Part shown: in pieces, positions 34,115 to 42,296 of the stretch
Layout of the letters: each line of letters starts with the position of its first letter
Position numbering within the stretch: the first letter of the stretch is position 1
From: Paracoccus albicereus
GTDB lineage: Bacteria; Pseudomonadota; Alphaproteobacteria; Rhodobacterales; Rhodobacteraceae
Direction: 5' to 3'
Assembly (NCBI RefSeq): GCF_024359525.1
Contig: NZ_JAKZEU010000002.1
Coordinates: 248,001-312,000 of the forward strand
Length of the DNA: 64,000 nucleotides
Position numbers and translations under genes: made by a program
Notes under the pieces: generated by a model
What the model was told of the DNA's origin: nothing
The model's database searches: none
What the model saw: the letters and a program-made list of their open reading frames with translations, nothing else

Positions 34115-34479
34115 GCGGGCTTCTGGTCTTTGACAAGATCATCAGCGATCGTGGATCGCGATATGCAGTCTCGGGGGGGGCGGCGCGCGATCGCGATGGC
34201 GTGGCAGCGCTGCTGGATGAACTGCGGGGCCGCGGACGCTTTGCCAAGGCAACCCATCACAGCTGGGCCGCGATCCTGTCGGGCGAGCCGGCCTTTTCCG
34301 ACGATGGCGAAAAGGGCGCGGGCGGGCTGATCCTGCAGATGATCGAACGCGCCGGGCTGGCCGATCACGTCGTCATCGTCACCCGCTGGTATGGGGGCAA
34401 GCATCTGGGTGGCGACCGGTTTCGACATGTCGCCGATGCGGTGCGTCACTACCTGGCCGAGATGGGGCAGCGGGCATGA
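34111..34479 (+). CDS. YigZ/IMPACT N-terminal-domain protein (UPF0029)
   Basis: A 122-residue protein with the UPF0029 core: THHSWAAILSGEPAFSDDGEKGAGG and VVIVTRWYGGKHLGGDRFRHVADAV. YigZ proteins usually have a second domain of about 80 residues that is missing here, so this is a single-domain form. The biochemical function is not known for the bacterial family; the eukaryotic IMPACT member inhibits Gcn2. GTG start overlapping the mur stop and ATG overlap with the following gene imply an operon. Confidence 0.8.
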   Translation: MSGLLVFDKIISDRGSRYAVSGGAARDRDGVAALLDELRGRGRFAKATHHSWAAILSGEPAFSDDGEKGAGGLILQMIERAGLADHVVIVTRWYGGKHLGGDRFRHVADAVRHYLAEMGQRA

Positions 34480-35540
34480 AGACCCGGGTCGGGATCGCGG
34501 GCACGTCGGGTGCGATTATGGCCGAAGGCTGGCGCGCGGCCTTCGAGGCGGCTGCACCGGAATTCGATGTCGTCGCCAATGCCTCGCTGGGCTCCTCGCA
34601 TCCGGCGATGCTGCCCTACCGCTTGCCGCTGCTGGAGGATGCCGGTCTGGACGTGCTGCTGGTCGACCTTTGCGTCAACGAGCAGCGCGCGCTTGGACGC
34701 AACCTCCACAGCCCGGACTGGGCACGCGACGGTTTCGCCTGGCTGCGCGGCTGGTGCGCGGATCGCGGCGTGCTGCCGGTGGTGCTGATCCTGCCGGCGC
34801 TGGGCGAGGCGGGGATGGCCGGATCGCCCGTCGCGGATGGCTGGGCCGCGATGTGCCGGGATGCCGGGCTGCCCTGGCTGGACGGCTATCGGCTGATCCG
34901 CCACGGTTGTTTCTACACCAGGCAGCCGCCGCGCCATTTCTTCCTGAACGCCAACCATCTGAACGCGCGCGGCACGCGTCTGGTCGCCGAAGCCTTGGCG
35001 CGGACATTGCCGCAATTCCTGATGCACGCGACGATCGGTGCCGCAACCGGTCCCGCGCCCGACCTGCGCTTCGTTCATGCGGGCGGTCGGCTGGAACGCC
35101 AGACCGCGCTGGTCGCAGAGCGGCTGCTGCGCCTGACGCTGGGCGAGGCTCATTCGGTCCAAACCGGGCCGGGTGAGGTGGCCGGCGTGGTGCACGACAT
35201 GGCGCGCGCAAGCGGTGCGCTGTTGATGACGGGGGCGCGGGCGCGGGCCAAACGGCTCGACACGCCGCATCTGCAACCGGACGGTCCACTGCGGCTGGTC
35301 GCGTGGTCGCTGATCGAGCGGGTCCCCGCGGCCGAAGATGGGCATGTGGTGCTGTCTGTCCAACCCTCGCGTCTGCTGGCGGGTCAGGAGGATAACGACC
35401 ATACAAAGCCCGACGCGGCGCCCGGGATCGAAGACCCGACGCTGGAAATCGCGGGGCTGATCATGCGCGACGAGCCGGCCGAGCGCCGGCTGATCGCCGC
35501 CCAAGGGATCACCGGCGATCTGCTGTCGCTGCTGGACTGA
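34476..35540 (+). CDS. SGNH-hydrolase-like protein with unknown C-terminal domain
   Basis: A 354-residue protein I cannot place in a named family. The first 190 residues look like an SGNH/GDSL hydrolase: VGIAGTSGAIMAEGW in the place of block I, a conserved-looking LLVDLCVNEQRALG, and FFLNANHLNARGTRLVAEAL like block V (the usual DxxH is NxNH). The rest (about 195-354) is a separate, probably beta-rich domain with no recognised motif. No signal peptide. It overlaps the YigZ-like gene, suggesting common expression. Carbohydrate-ester or acyl hydrolysis is a guess. Confidence 0.65.
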   Translation: MKTRVGIAGTSGAIMAEGWRAAFEAAAPEFDVVANASLGSSHPAMLPYRLPLLEDAGLDVLLVDLCVNEQRALGRNLHSPDWARDGFAWLRGWCADRGVLPVVLILPALGEAGMAGSPVADGWAAMCRDAGLPWLDGYRLIRHGCFYTRQPPRHFFLNANHLNARGTRLVAEALARTLPQFLMHATIGAATGPAPDLRFVHAGGRLERQTALVAERLLRLTLGEAHSVQTGPGEVAGVVHDMARASGALLMTGARARAKRLDTPHLQPDGPLRLVAWSLIERVPAAEDGHVVLSVQPSRLLAGQEDNDHTKPDAAPGIEDPTLEIAGLIMRDEPAERRLIAAQGITGDLLSLLD

Positions 35541-35635
35541 ACCGGCCAGAGTGCCGGAAACGCAAAGTTTTTCGGGAACCGCCGTGCGATCCGCCCCGTT
35601 CAGACAGGGAATACGACCTGCGAAGGAGACATGTC

Positions 35636-36109
35636 ATGGCCGTGAATGTGAAAGGGCTCAAAGACAACGCCCGCAAGACCTCGATTTCCGAACTGAACGC
35701 TCGACTGGCCGACGGCATCGCGCTCGGCCTGGCGATCAAACAGGCGCATTGGAACGTGAAGGGCCCGAACTTCATCGCGGTCCACGAGCTGTTCGACACC
35801 GTCTATGCCCGCCTGCAGGAGCATATCGATGTCATGGCAGAACGGGTTCAGATTCTGGACGGCGTCGCGGTCGGCACGGCGCAGAAGGTCGCCGCCGATA
35901 CCACGCTGAAGGAATATCCGACGGACCTGGTCAAGGCGCAGGATCACATCAAGGCGGTGTGCGAGCGGATGCGCGACCACGGTGAAAAGCTGCGCGAGGC
36001 GATCGACACGACGGACGAAGCCGGCGATGCGGATACCGCCGACATCTTCACGGCAGCGTCGCGCACGGCCGACAAGGACCTGTGGTTCATGGAGAGCCAT
36101 CTGGAATGA
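35636..36109 (+). CDS. dps: DNA-protecting ferritin-like protein Dps
   Basis: A 157-residue four-helix ferritin-like protein. The interface ferroxidase ligands are present in IKQAHWNVKGPNFIAVHELFDTVYARLQEHIDVMAER (His, His, Asp and Glu residues). Dps forms a dodecamer that stores iron and protects DNA under oxidative stress. It starts at ATG 35636 after AAGGAG. The stop overlaps the end of the convergent LysR gene by 23 bp. Confidence 0.93.
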   Translation: MAVNVKGLKDNARKTSISELNARLADGIALGLAIKQAHWNVKGPNFIAVHELFDTVYARLQEHIDVMAERVQILDGVAVGTAQKVAADTTLKEYPTDLVKAQDHIKAVCERMRDHGEKLREAIDTTDEAGDADTADIFTAASRTADKDLWFMESHLE

Positions 36110-37283
36110 TCGCAGGGTCGGGCAGCGCACGCAGCGCCTGAACCAGTTGCACCTGCGCGCGGGTCGGCAGCCAGTCCTGACGGACGGTCAGACCGATCGG
36201 TCGCGCAGGCCAGTCTATCGCGACACGAAGCGGCGCCACGGCGCCGCTTTCTATTTCCGCCGCCGCCTGAACACGCGACAGGCAGGCGAGAAAATCGCCC
36301 TGCGACAGCAGGCCGCGCATCAGGAGAAGTGATCCCGTCTCGATGATGCTGGCGGGCCCTTCGTCCGGCATAGCTGCAAATACGGTGTCGATCTGCGCAC
36401 GTGTTGGGGTGCCGCGAGCCGGTACCGCCCAAGGCCAGGTCGCCAGCGCGTTCAGGTCGGGCGGAACCTCTTCCTGAAGCGGATGATCGGGCCGCGACAG
36501 GATCACCAGACGATCGTCGAAAAGCCTTTCCTGCACCACGTCACCGATGGGCGCCGGATCGCGCAGGGCGCCGACCATGAGATCGATGTCGCCGCGCCGC
36601 AGGCTGGCCAGCATGTCGTCATAGCGCCCGTCGATCACCGTGACCGGCAGCGTGGGGCGAAGGCGACGGAACGCGGCCAGCGCGCGCGGCAGCAGGACCG
36701 AGCGCGACAGCGGCAGCGCACCGATCACGATCCGGCCGACCTCTCGCCCGTCAAAATCGGCAAGATCCGCTTCGGCCTGTGTCAGTTCGGCCAACGCCAG
36801 CTGCGCCGCACGGGTGATCGCCTGGCAGGCGGGCGTGGGCACGACGCCGTGGCTGGTGCGCTGGAAAAGCTTGCGATCCGCCTCGCGCTCGATCTGGGCG
36901 ACGGCGCGATGAACCGTCGGCTGTGACAGGCCGAGCCGGCGAGCGGCGAGCGAGAAGTTCTCGGCCTCGGCCACGGCGATCAGTGCCTGAAGTTGTGACG
37001 CGCTGACGATGCGGGCGGCCCGTGGCGAGATGTCGGACAGCGCACCATCGATCAGTGCCAATGCCCGTCGCGCGCGACGCAGCAGCAGATCGCCGCGTTC
37101 GGTGACGAAGAGCCCCTGCGGGCTGCGTTCAAAGATCGGGCCGCCCGCCTGGATCTCCAGCCCGGCAATCGCTTGGGTGACGGCGGGCTGCGAGACCAGG
37201 CCCTGCTCGGCCGCGCGGGTGATGCTGCCCGTGTCGGCGGCGGCAAGACAGACGCGAAGATGCCGCAGATTGCGAAAGGTCAT
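36087..37283 (-). CDS. LysR-type regulator with two tandem HTH domains (gallate-type cluster)
   Basis: A 398-residue protein, about 90 residues longer than a standard LysR regulator. Two HTH_1 domains are visible: residues about 3-75 (SITRAAEQGLVSQPAVTQAI) and about 94-165 (FSLAARRLGLSQPTVHRAV). A single effector domain follows (VGRIVIGALPLSRSVLLPRALAAFRRLRP). It is divergent from galB and probably controls the gal-type genes. A TTCGG-N11-CCGAA operator lies just upstream of its ATG. It overlaps dps in the opposite direction by 23 bp. Confidence 0.88.
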   Translation of the reverse strand: MTFRNLRHLRVCLAAADTGSITRAAEQGLVSQPAVTQAIAGLEIQAGGPIFERSPQGLFVTERGDLLLRRARRALALIDGALSDISPRAARIVSASQLQALIAVAEAENFSLAARRLGLSQPTVHRAVAQIEREADRKLFQRTSHGVVPTPACQAITRAAQLALAELTQAEADLADFDGREVGRIVIGALPLSRSVLLPRALAAFRRLRPTLPVTVIDGRYDDMLASLRRGDIDLMVGALRDPAPIGDVVQERLFDDRLVILSRPDHPLQEEVPPDLNALATWPWAVPARGTPTRAQIDTVFAAMPDEGPASIIETGSLLLMRGLLSQGDFLACLSRVQAAAEIESGAVAPLRVAIDWPARPIGLTVRQDWLPTRAQVQLVQALRALPDPAIIPDGSP

Positions 37284-37285
37284 TG

Positions 37286-37323
37286 TTCGGTCCGCCTTGT
37301 GCCGAAACCATTATAGCCGAAAC
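37286..37323. promoter_or_regulatory. LysR-type operator with an extra half site
   Basis: TTCGG (37286-37290), 11 bases, then CCGAA (37302-37306) form a classical T-N11-A LysR box. A second GCCGAAAC copy at 37316-37323 repeats the first at 37301-37308 with a 15-bp period. The cluster lies between the double-HTH regulator and galB, 3 bp before the regulator's ATG. The additional half site could be recognised by the second HTH domain. Confidence 0.6.
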
Positions 37324-37403
37324 TTATGCGGGTGGGAGGGTTTGCGATTTGCGGCTTGCTTCCAGGTCCCGCAGGATTGCGCCATCAATTCAGGAGGACA
37401 CAG

Positions 37404-38141
37404 ATGGCCGAGGATGCGCCGAAGACCGCGCTGGTGATTTCTGCACATGCCGCCGATTTCGTCTGGCGCTGTGGCGGTGCCATCGCCCTGCATGCCGAGA
37501 TGGGCTATCAGGTGACGGTCGCCTGCCTGTCCTTCGGCGAGCGCGGCGAAAGTGCGCGCCTGTGGAAAGAGGGCAAGAGCCTCGACGAGGTCAAGGCCAT
37601 CCGCCGTGGGGAAGCGGAAGCGGCGGCCAACATCCTTGGCGTTCACCGTCTCGAATGTTTCGATCTGGGTGACTACCCGCTGCATCTGGAGCGTGAGGAC
37701 AAGTTCAGGCTGGTCGATCTGATCCGCGAGGTTCAGCCGCGCTTCATGCTGAGCCACAGCCAGTACGATCCCTACAACACCGACCACATGTACACGACGC
37801 AGCTGGCGCTGGAATGTCGGATGGTCGCGCAGGCCTGGGGGCACAATCCCGGCCAGAAGGTGCTGGGCGCCCCGCAGCTTTACCTATTCGAGCCGCACCA
37901 GACCGAACAGATGGGCTGGAAGCCGGACACGTTCCTCGACATCACGCCGGTCTGGGACAAGAAGCGTGCCGCGATGGAAGAGATGAACGGACAGGTTCAT
38001 CTGTGGGATTACTACACCCGCGTGGCTGAACAACGCGCCAACCATTTCAAGCGCAACTCGGGCGGTCAGTCCGGCGGCCGCGATTGTCGCTACGCCGAGG
38101 GGTTCCAGTCGATCTTTCCGCGCACGGTCGACGAGTTGTGA
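37404..38141 (+). CDS. galB: 4-oxalomesaconate hydratase GalB (PIG-L family)
   Basis: A 245-residue PIG-L/LmbE-like zinc protein with LVISAHAADFVWRCGGAIALHAEMG, the GalB form of the AHPDDE motif, and SFGERGESARLWKEG. GalB hydrates the enol product of gallate ring cleavage to 4-carboxy-4-hydroxy-2-oxoadipate. ATG 37404-37406 follows AGGAGG closely. GalC and GalD homologues lie downstream on the same strand, confirming the pathway assignment. Confidence 0.9.
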   Translation: MAEDAPKTALVISAHAADFVWRCGGAIALHAEMGYQVTVACLSFGERGESARLWKEGKSLDEVKAIRRGEAEAAANILGVHRLECFDLGDYPLHLEREDKFRLVDLIREVQPRFMLSHSQYDPYNTDHMYTTQLALECRMVAQAWGHNPGQKVLGAPQLYLFEPHQTEQMGWKPDTFLDITPVWDKKRAAMEEMNGQVHLWDYYTRVAEQRANHFKRNSGGQSGGRDCRYAEGFQSIFPRTVDEL

Positions 38142-38261
38142 GCGCAGGCGTTCGATTTTCGCGAAGCCCGGGTTCGTTCCGCGACGCAGTCGTTCGCGTT
38201 GACAGAACAGGCGGAAGCTGGTGGGTCGTCGGTATCGTGTTTCTTCCGAAAGGCCCCGATG

Positions 38262-38666
38262 ATGACCTTCCTTTCCCCCTACGCGCCGCAGCTGCGTTCC
38301 GTCCTGCGGATCATGGCCGGACTGCTGTTCCTGCAGCACGGCACCACCAAGTATCTGTCGCTTCCGGTCGGACCCATGAACGGCGTTCCGATGTTCAGCA
38401 TGGGCGGCATCGCCGGCCTGATCGAGCTGATCGGCGGCGCGCTCTTGGTGATCGGCCTCTTCACCCGTCCGGTCGCGTTCCTGTGCAGCGGCCTGATGGC
38501 AGCGGCCTATTTCATCGCCCACGCGCCGGGCGGGTTCTTCCCGCTGCTGAACGGCGGCGAACTGGCCGCGCTTTACTGCTTCGTCTTCCTGTATCTGGCT
38601 GCGGCCGGACCGGGCCCGTGGTCGGTCGATGCCGCCCGCGGCAAGGAGACGGCCTACACCGCCTGA
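38262..38666 (+). CDS. DoxX-family membrane protein
   Basis: A 134-residue protein with four hydrophobic helices and the DoxX pattern GLLFLQHGTTKYL, IELIGGALLVIGLFTRPVAF. The function of DoxX proteins is generally unknown; some act with thiol or quinone redox systems. ATG 38262 lies 8 bases after GAAAGG; ATG 38259 is an alternative. Lying between galB and the dioxygenase gene, it may be an incidental or accessory member of the aromatic operon. Confidence 0.82.
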   Translation: MTFLSPYAPQLRSVLRIMAGLLFLQHGTTKYLSLPVGPMNGVPMFSMGGIAGLIELIGGALLVIGLFTRPVAFLCSGLMAAAYFIAHAPGGFFPLLNGGELAALYCFVFLYLAAAGPGPWSVDAARGKETAYTA

Positions 38667-38718
38667 AGCGCGCCGGGGCGTGCCAGTGGCGCGCCCCGGT
38701 TCGAAAAGGGAGGGTACA

Positions 38719-39678
38719 ATGAGCGACGAACGCTGTTTCGACATCGCCCATCTGGGCCATGTCGAGATGCTGACCGACCGGTTCGAGGAAAGTCTGGATT
38801 TCTTCACCCGGATTTACGGCCTGAAACTGTCCGGGCAGGATGCCGACAGCGCTTATCTGCGGGCCTGGGACGATTACGAATATTGTTCGCTGAAGCTGAC
38901 GCGCGCCGGGACGACCGGCGTCGGTCACATCGGCTACCGCGCTGCCAGCCCGGCGGCGCTGGAGCGTCGGGTCGCTGCGATCGAGACATCAGGCTACGAG
39001 GTGATCGGCTGGGTGGATGGCGATGACAGCCACGGCCGCGCGTTCCGGTTTCGCGACCCGTTCGGCCACGTCTTCGAGATCTATCACGATACCCGCTGGT
39101 ATCAGCCGCAGGACGATGCCGAACGCGCCGCGCTGAAGAACACCGCCAGCGCCTTTACCGGCGCGGCACCGCGGCGGATCGACCATGTGAACCTGCTGGC
39201 CGAGGATGTGACCGAGTTCCGTCGCTTCATGGAGACCTGTCTCGGCAGCCGCGTGACCGAGATGATCCAGCTCGACAACGGTCGCATCGGCGGCTGCTGG
39301 TTCACGATCAACGACAAGAGCTACGATCTGGCCTGCACCGAGGAACACGGGCGCGGAAACGGACGCCTGCACCACGTCACCTACGCCTCCGACCAGCGCG
39401 AGGACATCCTGCGCGCGGCCGATATCTTCCTGCAGAATGGCGTCCATATCGAGACCGGACCGCATAAGCACGCGATCCAGGGGACGTTCTTCCTGTATGT
39501 CTGGGAGCCGGCCGGCAACCGCGTCGAATTGGCGAATGCGGGCGCACGCCTGATCCTCGCCCCGGACTGGAGGCCGATCGTCTGGACCGAGGCCGACCGC
39601 AGGAAGGGTCAGGCCTGGGGGCTGAAGACGATCGAGACCTTCCACACCCACGGCACCCCGCCCGTTTCAAAGGAGTGA
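38719..39678 (+). CDS. Type I extradiol ring-cleavage dioxygenase (VOC fold) in a gallate-type cluster
   Basis: A 319-residue VOC/glyoxalase-fold dioxygenase. The Fe(II) triad is complete: His156 (RIDHVNLLAEDV), His219 (GRLHHVTYA) and Glu270 (NRVELANAG), with spacing like the homoprotocatechuate 2,3-dioxygenase of Brevibacterium (155/214/267). The C-terminus has the RPIVWTEADRRKGQAWGLKT and FHTHGTPP segments of catechol 2,3-dioxygenases. The start ATG 38719-38721 has GGGAGG upstream. In Pseudomonas the gallate dioxygenase GalA is a different fold (LigAB type); this enzyme takes its place, so the substrate is probably gallate or a related trihydroxy acid. Confidence 0.85.
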   Translation: MSDERCFDIAHLGHVEMLTDRFEESLDFFTRIYGLKLSGQDADSAYLRAWDDYEYCSLKLTRAGTTGVGHIGYRAASPAALERRVAAIETSGYEVIGWVDGDDSHGRAFRFRDPFGHVFEIYHDTRWYQPQDDAERAALKNTASAFTGAAPRRIDHVNLLAEDVTEFRRFMETCLGSRVTEMIQLDNGRIGGCWFTINDKSYDLACTEEHGRGNGRLHHVTYASDQREDILRAADIFLQNGVHIETGPHKHAIQGTFFLYVWEPAGNRVELANAGARLILAPDWRPIVWTEADRRKGQAWGLKTIETFHTHGTPPVSKE

Positions 39679-39681
39679 ATC

Positions 39682-40356
39682 ATGAGCCATGTCGTCAGGC
39701 AGAAGATCGACCGCGCGGACAAGGATGTGATCGCAGCGCTGGCGCGCGCGGGCGTCGCCACCGTGCATGAGGCGCAGGGTCGCACCGGCTGTCTGGCGCG
39801 CGAACTGCGACCGATCTACGCGGGTGCTCAGATTGCGGGATCTGCCGTGACCATCTCGGTTCCGCCGGGCGACAACTGGATGCTGCATGTCGCGATCGAG
39901 CAGGTGCAGCCCGGCGACGTGCTGGTGCTGGCTCCGACCTCGCCCTGCAGCGACGGCTATTTCGGCGACCTGCTGGCGACCTCTGCCAAGGCGCGGGGCT
40001 GCGTCGGCATGGTGACCGATGGCGGCGTGCGCGACGTGCGCGACCTGACCGAGATGGCGTTTCCGGTCTGGACGAAGTGGATTTCGGCGCAGGGCACGGT
40101 CAAGGAAACGCTGGGCTCGGTCAACGTGCCGATTTCGGTGGGTGGGCAGATCATCCATCCGGGCGACGTGATCGTCGCGGATGACGACGGGGTCTGCGTG
40201 GTCGCCCGTGCCGACGCGGAAGGCGTGCTGAAGGCCGCCGAGGCGCGGATGGCAAACGAGGGCGAGAAACGGCAGAAGCTGGCCGCCGGAACGCTGGGTC
40301 TGGACATGTACGACATGCGCGGTCGGTTGGAGGCCAAGGGGCTGAAATATGTCTGA
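39682..40356 (+). CDS. galC: 4-carboxy-4-hydroxy-2-oxoadipate aldolase GalC (RraA family)
   Basis: A 224-residue class II pyruvate aldolase of the RraA-like family. The active-site loop is [14 protein letters not shown], with a preceding [18 protein letters not shown]. The enzyme splits the C7 intermediate into pyruvate and oxaloacetate, and may also decarboxylate oxaloacetate. It begins 3 bp after the dioxygenase stop and overlaps galD by 8 bp. Confidence 0.9.
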   Translation: MSHVVRQKIDRADKDVIAALARAGVATVHEAQGRTGCLARELRPIYAGAQIAGSAVTISVPPGDNWMLHVAIEQVQPGDVLVLAPTSPCSDGYFGDLLATSAKARGCVGMVTDGGVRDVRDLTEMAFPVWTKWISAQGTVKETLGSVNVPISVGGQIIHPGDVIVADDDGVCVVARADAEGVLKAAEARMANEGEKRQKLAAGTLGLDMYDMRGRLEAKGLKYV

Positions 40357-41413
40357 CGGGTCGGGGGCGGGGGGCATTCCCTGCCTGTGGATGCGCGGAG
40401 GCACCTCGAAAGGTGCCTACTTCCTGGCCGACGATCTGCCGAATGATTCCGCCGAGCGCGACGATCTGCTGCTTCGCATCATGGGTTCACCCGACCCGAC
40501 ACAGATCGACGGGATCGGCGGGGCCGATCCGCTGACATCAAAGGTCGCGGTGCTGTCGCCGGGGACCGAGGGCGCGGATGTGGATTACCTGTTCCTGCAG
40601 GTTTTCGTCGATCGCGCGCTGGTGTCGGATGCGCAGGGTTGCGGCAACATCCTGGCGGGTGTCGGACCGGCGGCGATCGAACGTGGGCTCGTCACGGCCG
40701 ACGATGGCGAGACGGCGATCCGCATCCGCATGGTCAATACCGGCGAGATCGCGGTGGCGACGGTGCAGACGCCCGGCGGACGCGTCCGATACGACGGCGA
40801 GGCGCGGATCGACGGCGTGCCGGGCGGTGCTGCGCCGATCCCGCTGATGTTTCAGGGCACCGAAGGTTCGATGTGCGGCGCGCTGCTGCCGTCCGGAAAT
40901 GTCACGGACACGATCAACGGTGTGGACTGCACACTGATCGATAACGGCATGCCCTGCGTCATCGTGGCGGCCGCGGATCTGGGCCTGAGCGGGCAGGAGG
41001 ATCGCGACACGATCGAGGCGATGGGCGACCTCAAGGCGCGGATCGAGCACATCCGGCTGCAGGCGGGGCCGATGATGAATTTGGGCGACGTGACCGAGAA
41101 ATCGGTGCCGAAGATGACGCTGGTCTCTGCCCCGATGAAGGGTGGCGCGATCTCGACCCGCAGCCTGATCCCGCATCGCGTTCATGCGACGATTGGGGTC
41201 TTTGCGGCTATCACCGTGGCGACCGCCTGCACATTGGCCGGCTCGCCCGCAGCGCGGATCGCACGTATGCCGCGCGACGGGCGTTTCGCGGTCGAGCATC
41301 CGACCGGCGCGGCCGAGGTGCTGCTGGAACTGGACGAAGACGGTGCCGTCCAGCGCGCCGGAACGTTGCGCACGGCAAGAAAACTGTTCGACGGACTGGT
41401 CTTTCCGCGCTGA
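40349..41413 (+). CDS. galD: 4-oxalomesaconate tautomerase GalD (PrpF family)
   Basis: A 354-residue DapF-fold protein with [20 protein letters not shown], the PrpF/GalD signature, and [13 protein letters not shown]. GalD isomerises the keto product of gallate cleavage to the enol, the substrate of GalB. Its start overlaps galC. It ends just before a strong bidirectional terminator. Confidence 0.9.
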   Translation: MSDGSGAGGIPCLWMRGGTSKGAYFLADDLPNDSAERDDLLLRIMGSPDPTQIDGIGGADPLTSKVAVLSPGTEGADVDYLFLQVFVDRALVSDAQGCGNILAGVGPAAIERGLVTADDGETAIRIRMVNTGEIAVATVQTPGGRVRYDGEARIDGVPGGAAPIPLMFQGTEGSMCGALLPSGNVTDTINGVDCTLIDNGMPCVIVAAADLGLSGQEDRDTIEAMGDLKARIEHIRLQAGPMMNLGDVTEKSVPKMTLVSAPMKGGAISTRSLIPHRVHATIGVFAAITVATACTLAGSPAARIARMPRDGRFAVEHPTGAAEVLLELDEDGAVQRAGTLRTARKLFDGLVFPR

Positions 41414-41421
41414 GATCGAAA

Positions 41422-41441
41422 AAGGGGGCTGAAGCCCCCTT
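41422..41441. terminator. Bidirectional intrinsic terminator between galD and bfr
   Basis: AAGGGGGCT (41422-41430) pairs perfectly with AGCCCCCTT (41433-41441); the effective loop is TGAA. TGTCTT follows on the plus strand and TTTTTCGATC on the minus strand. It lies between convergent genes and can serve both. Confidence 0.85.
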
Positions 41442-41444
41442 GTC

Positions 41445-41936
41445 TTAGTCCGACTCCGCCTCGTCCGCGGATTTGGCGTTGAGGTGCCCGTAATGTTCGG
41501 CACCGATGCTGCCGTAGAGTTCGAGTTGAGTTTCGAGGAAGTCGATATGGCCTTCCTCGTCGGTGATCAGCGCCTCGAACAGGTTTTTCGATACGTAGTC
41601 GCCGACCTTCTCGCAGTGATCGCGCGCCTCGATATAGAGGTTGCGGGCGTCATGTTCGCCGGCAAGGTCCGCTTCCAGCGTTTCGTGCAAGGTCTGGCCG
41701 ATCCGCAGCGGGTCGAGCTTCTGCAGGTTAGGATGTCCCTCGAGGAAGATGATGCGCTGGATCAGCCGGTCGGCGTGATGCATCTCTTCGATCGATTCGG
41801 CGCGCGACTTGTCGGCGATCTTGCCGAAGCCCCAGTCTTCCTGCAGGCGATAATGCAGCCAGTACTGGCTGACCGCCGTCAGTTCAGACCGCAGTGCGGC
41901 GTTGAGATAGTCGATGACCTTGGCGTCGCCCTTCAT
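41445..41936 (-). CDS. bfr: Bacterioferritin
   Basis: A 163-residue ferritin with the ferroxidase residues in [17 protein letters not shown] (Glu) and [16 protein letters not shown], where Met is the heme ligand and Glu/His bind iron. It forms a 24-mer iron store. ATG 41934-41936 ([11 protein letters not shown]) is the family start. The gene start lies inside the 3' end of bfd. Confidence 0.94.
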   Translation of the reverse strand: MKGDAKVIDYLNAALRSELTAVSQYWLHYRLQEDWGFGKIADKSRAESIEEMHHADRLIQRIIFLEGHPNLQKLDPLRIGQTLHETLEADLAGEHDARNLYIEARDHCEKVGDYVSKNLFEALITDEEGHIDFLETQLELYGSIGAEHYGHLNAKSADEAESD

Positions 41937-42177
41937 GCGTGGCTCCCTCTGCAGCGCTCTCGTTCCGCCGCAAGATCGGCGGCGCGACGCCGAGCCTATC
42001 GCAACGGCGCATGGTGTCCAGCAACAGCGGCATGCAGCCGCCGCAATCGGCGCGCTTGCCAAGCGCGTGATAGATCTTGCCGGGTGTGATGATGGTTTCG
42101 GGGTCGGCGCTGCGCATCCAGTCCACTGCGGCGCGGATGTCGTGATCGGATATCTGGTTACAGTGGCAGACGATCAT
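41884..42177 (-). CDS. bfd: Bacterioferritin-associated ferredoxin Bfd
   Basis: A 97-residue [2Fe-2S] protein: ligands CHC (Cys4, Cys6) and CGGC (Cys45, Cys48) in the BFD arrangement. Bfd reduces the ferric core of bacterioferritin and releases iron. It is longer than most Bfd proteins (about 64-75) because its C-terminal 17 codons run in another frame over the first 53 bases of bfr. The start MIVCHC is at 42175-42177. It is divergent from queA. Confidence 0.88.
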   Translation of the reverse strand: MIVCHCNQISDHDIRAAVDWMRSADPETIITPGKIYHALGKRADCGGCMPLLLDTMRRCDRLGVAPPILRRNESAAEGATHEGRRQGHRLSQRRTAV

Positions 42178-42296
42178 GGACGACCCCTTTCGCACGAGGG
42201 CCAAACTACGGAAAGACTCGGGATTGTAAAGCCCGAGCGTTTCACTTTCTGCGCGGGCCTTGACCGCATCGCCGCTTGGCGCAAGAAGCGCAGGCC

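Noticed and set aside
42178-42296. Fur or Irr box before bfd
   Set aside because: The region has no convincing palindrome of the known iron-box types.
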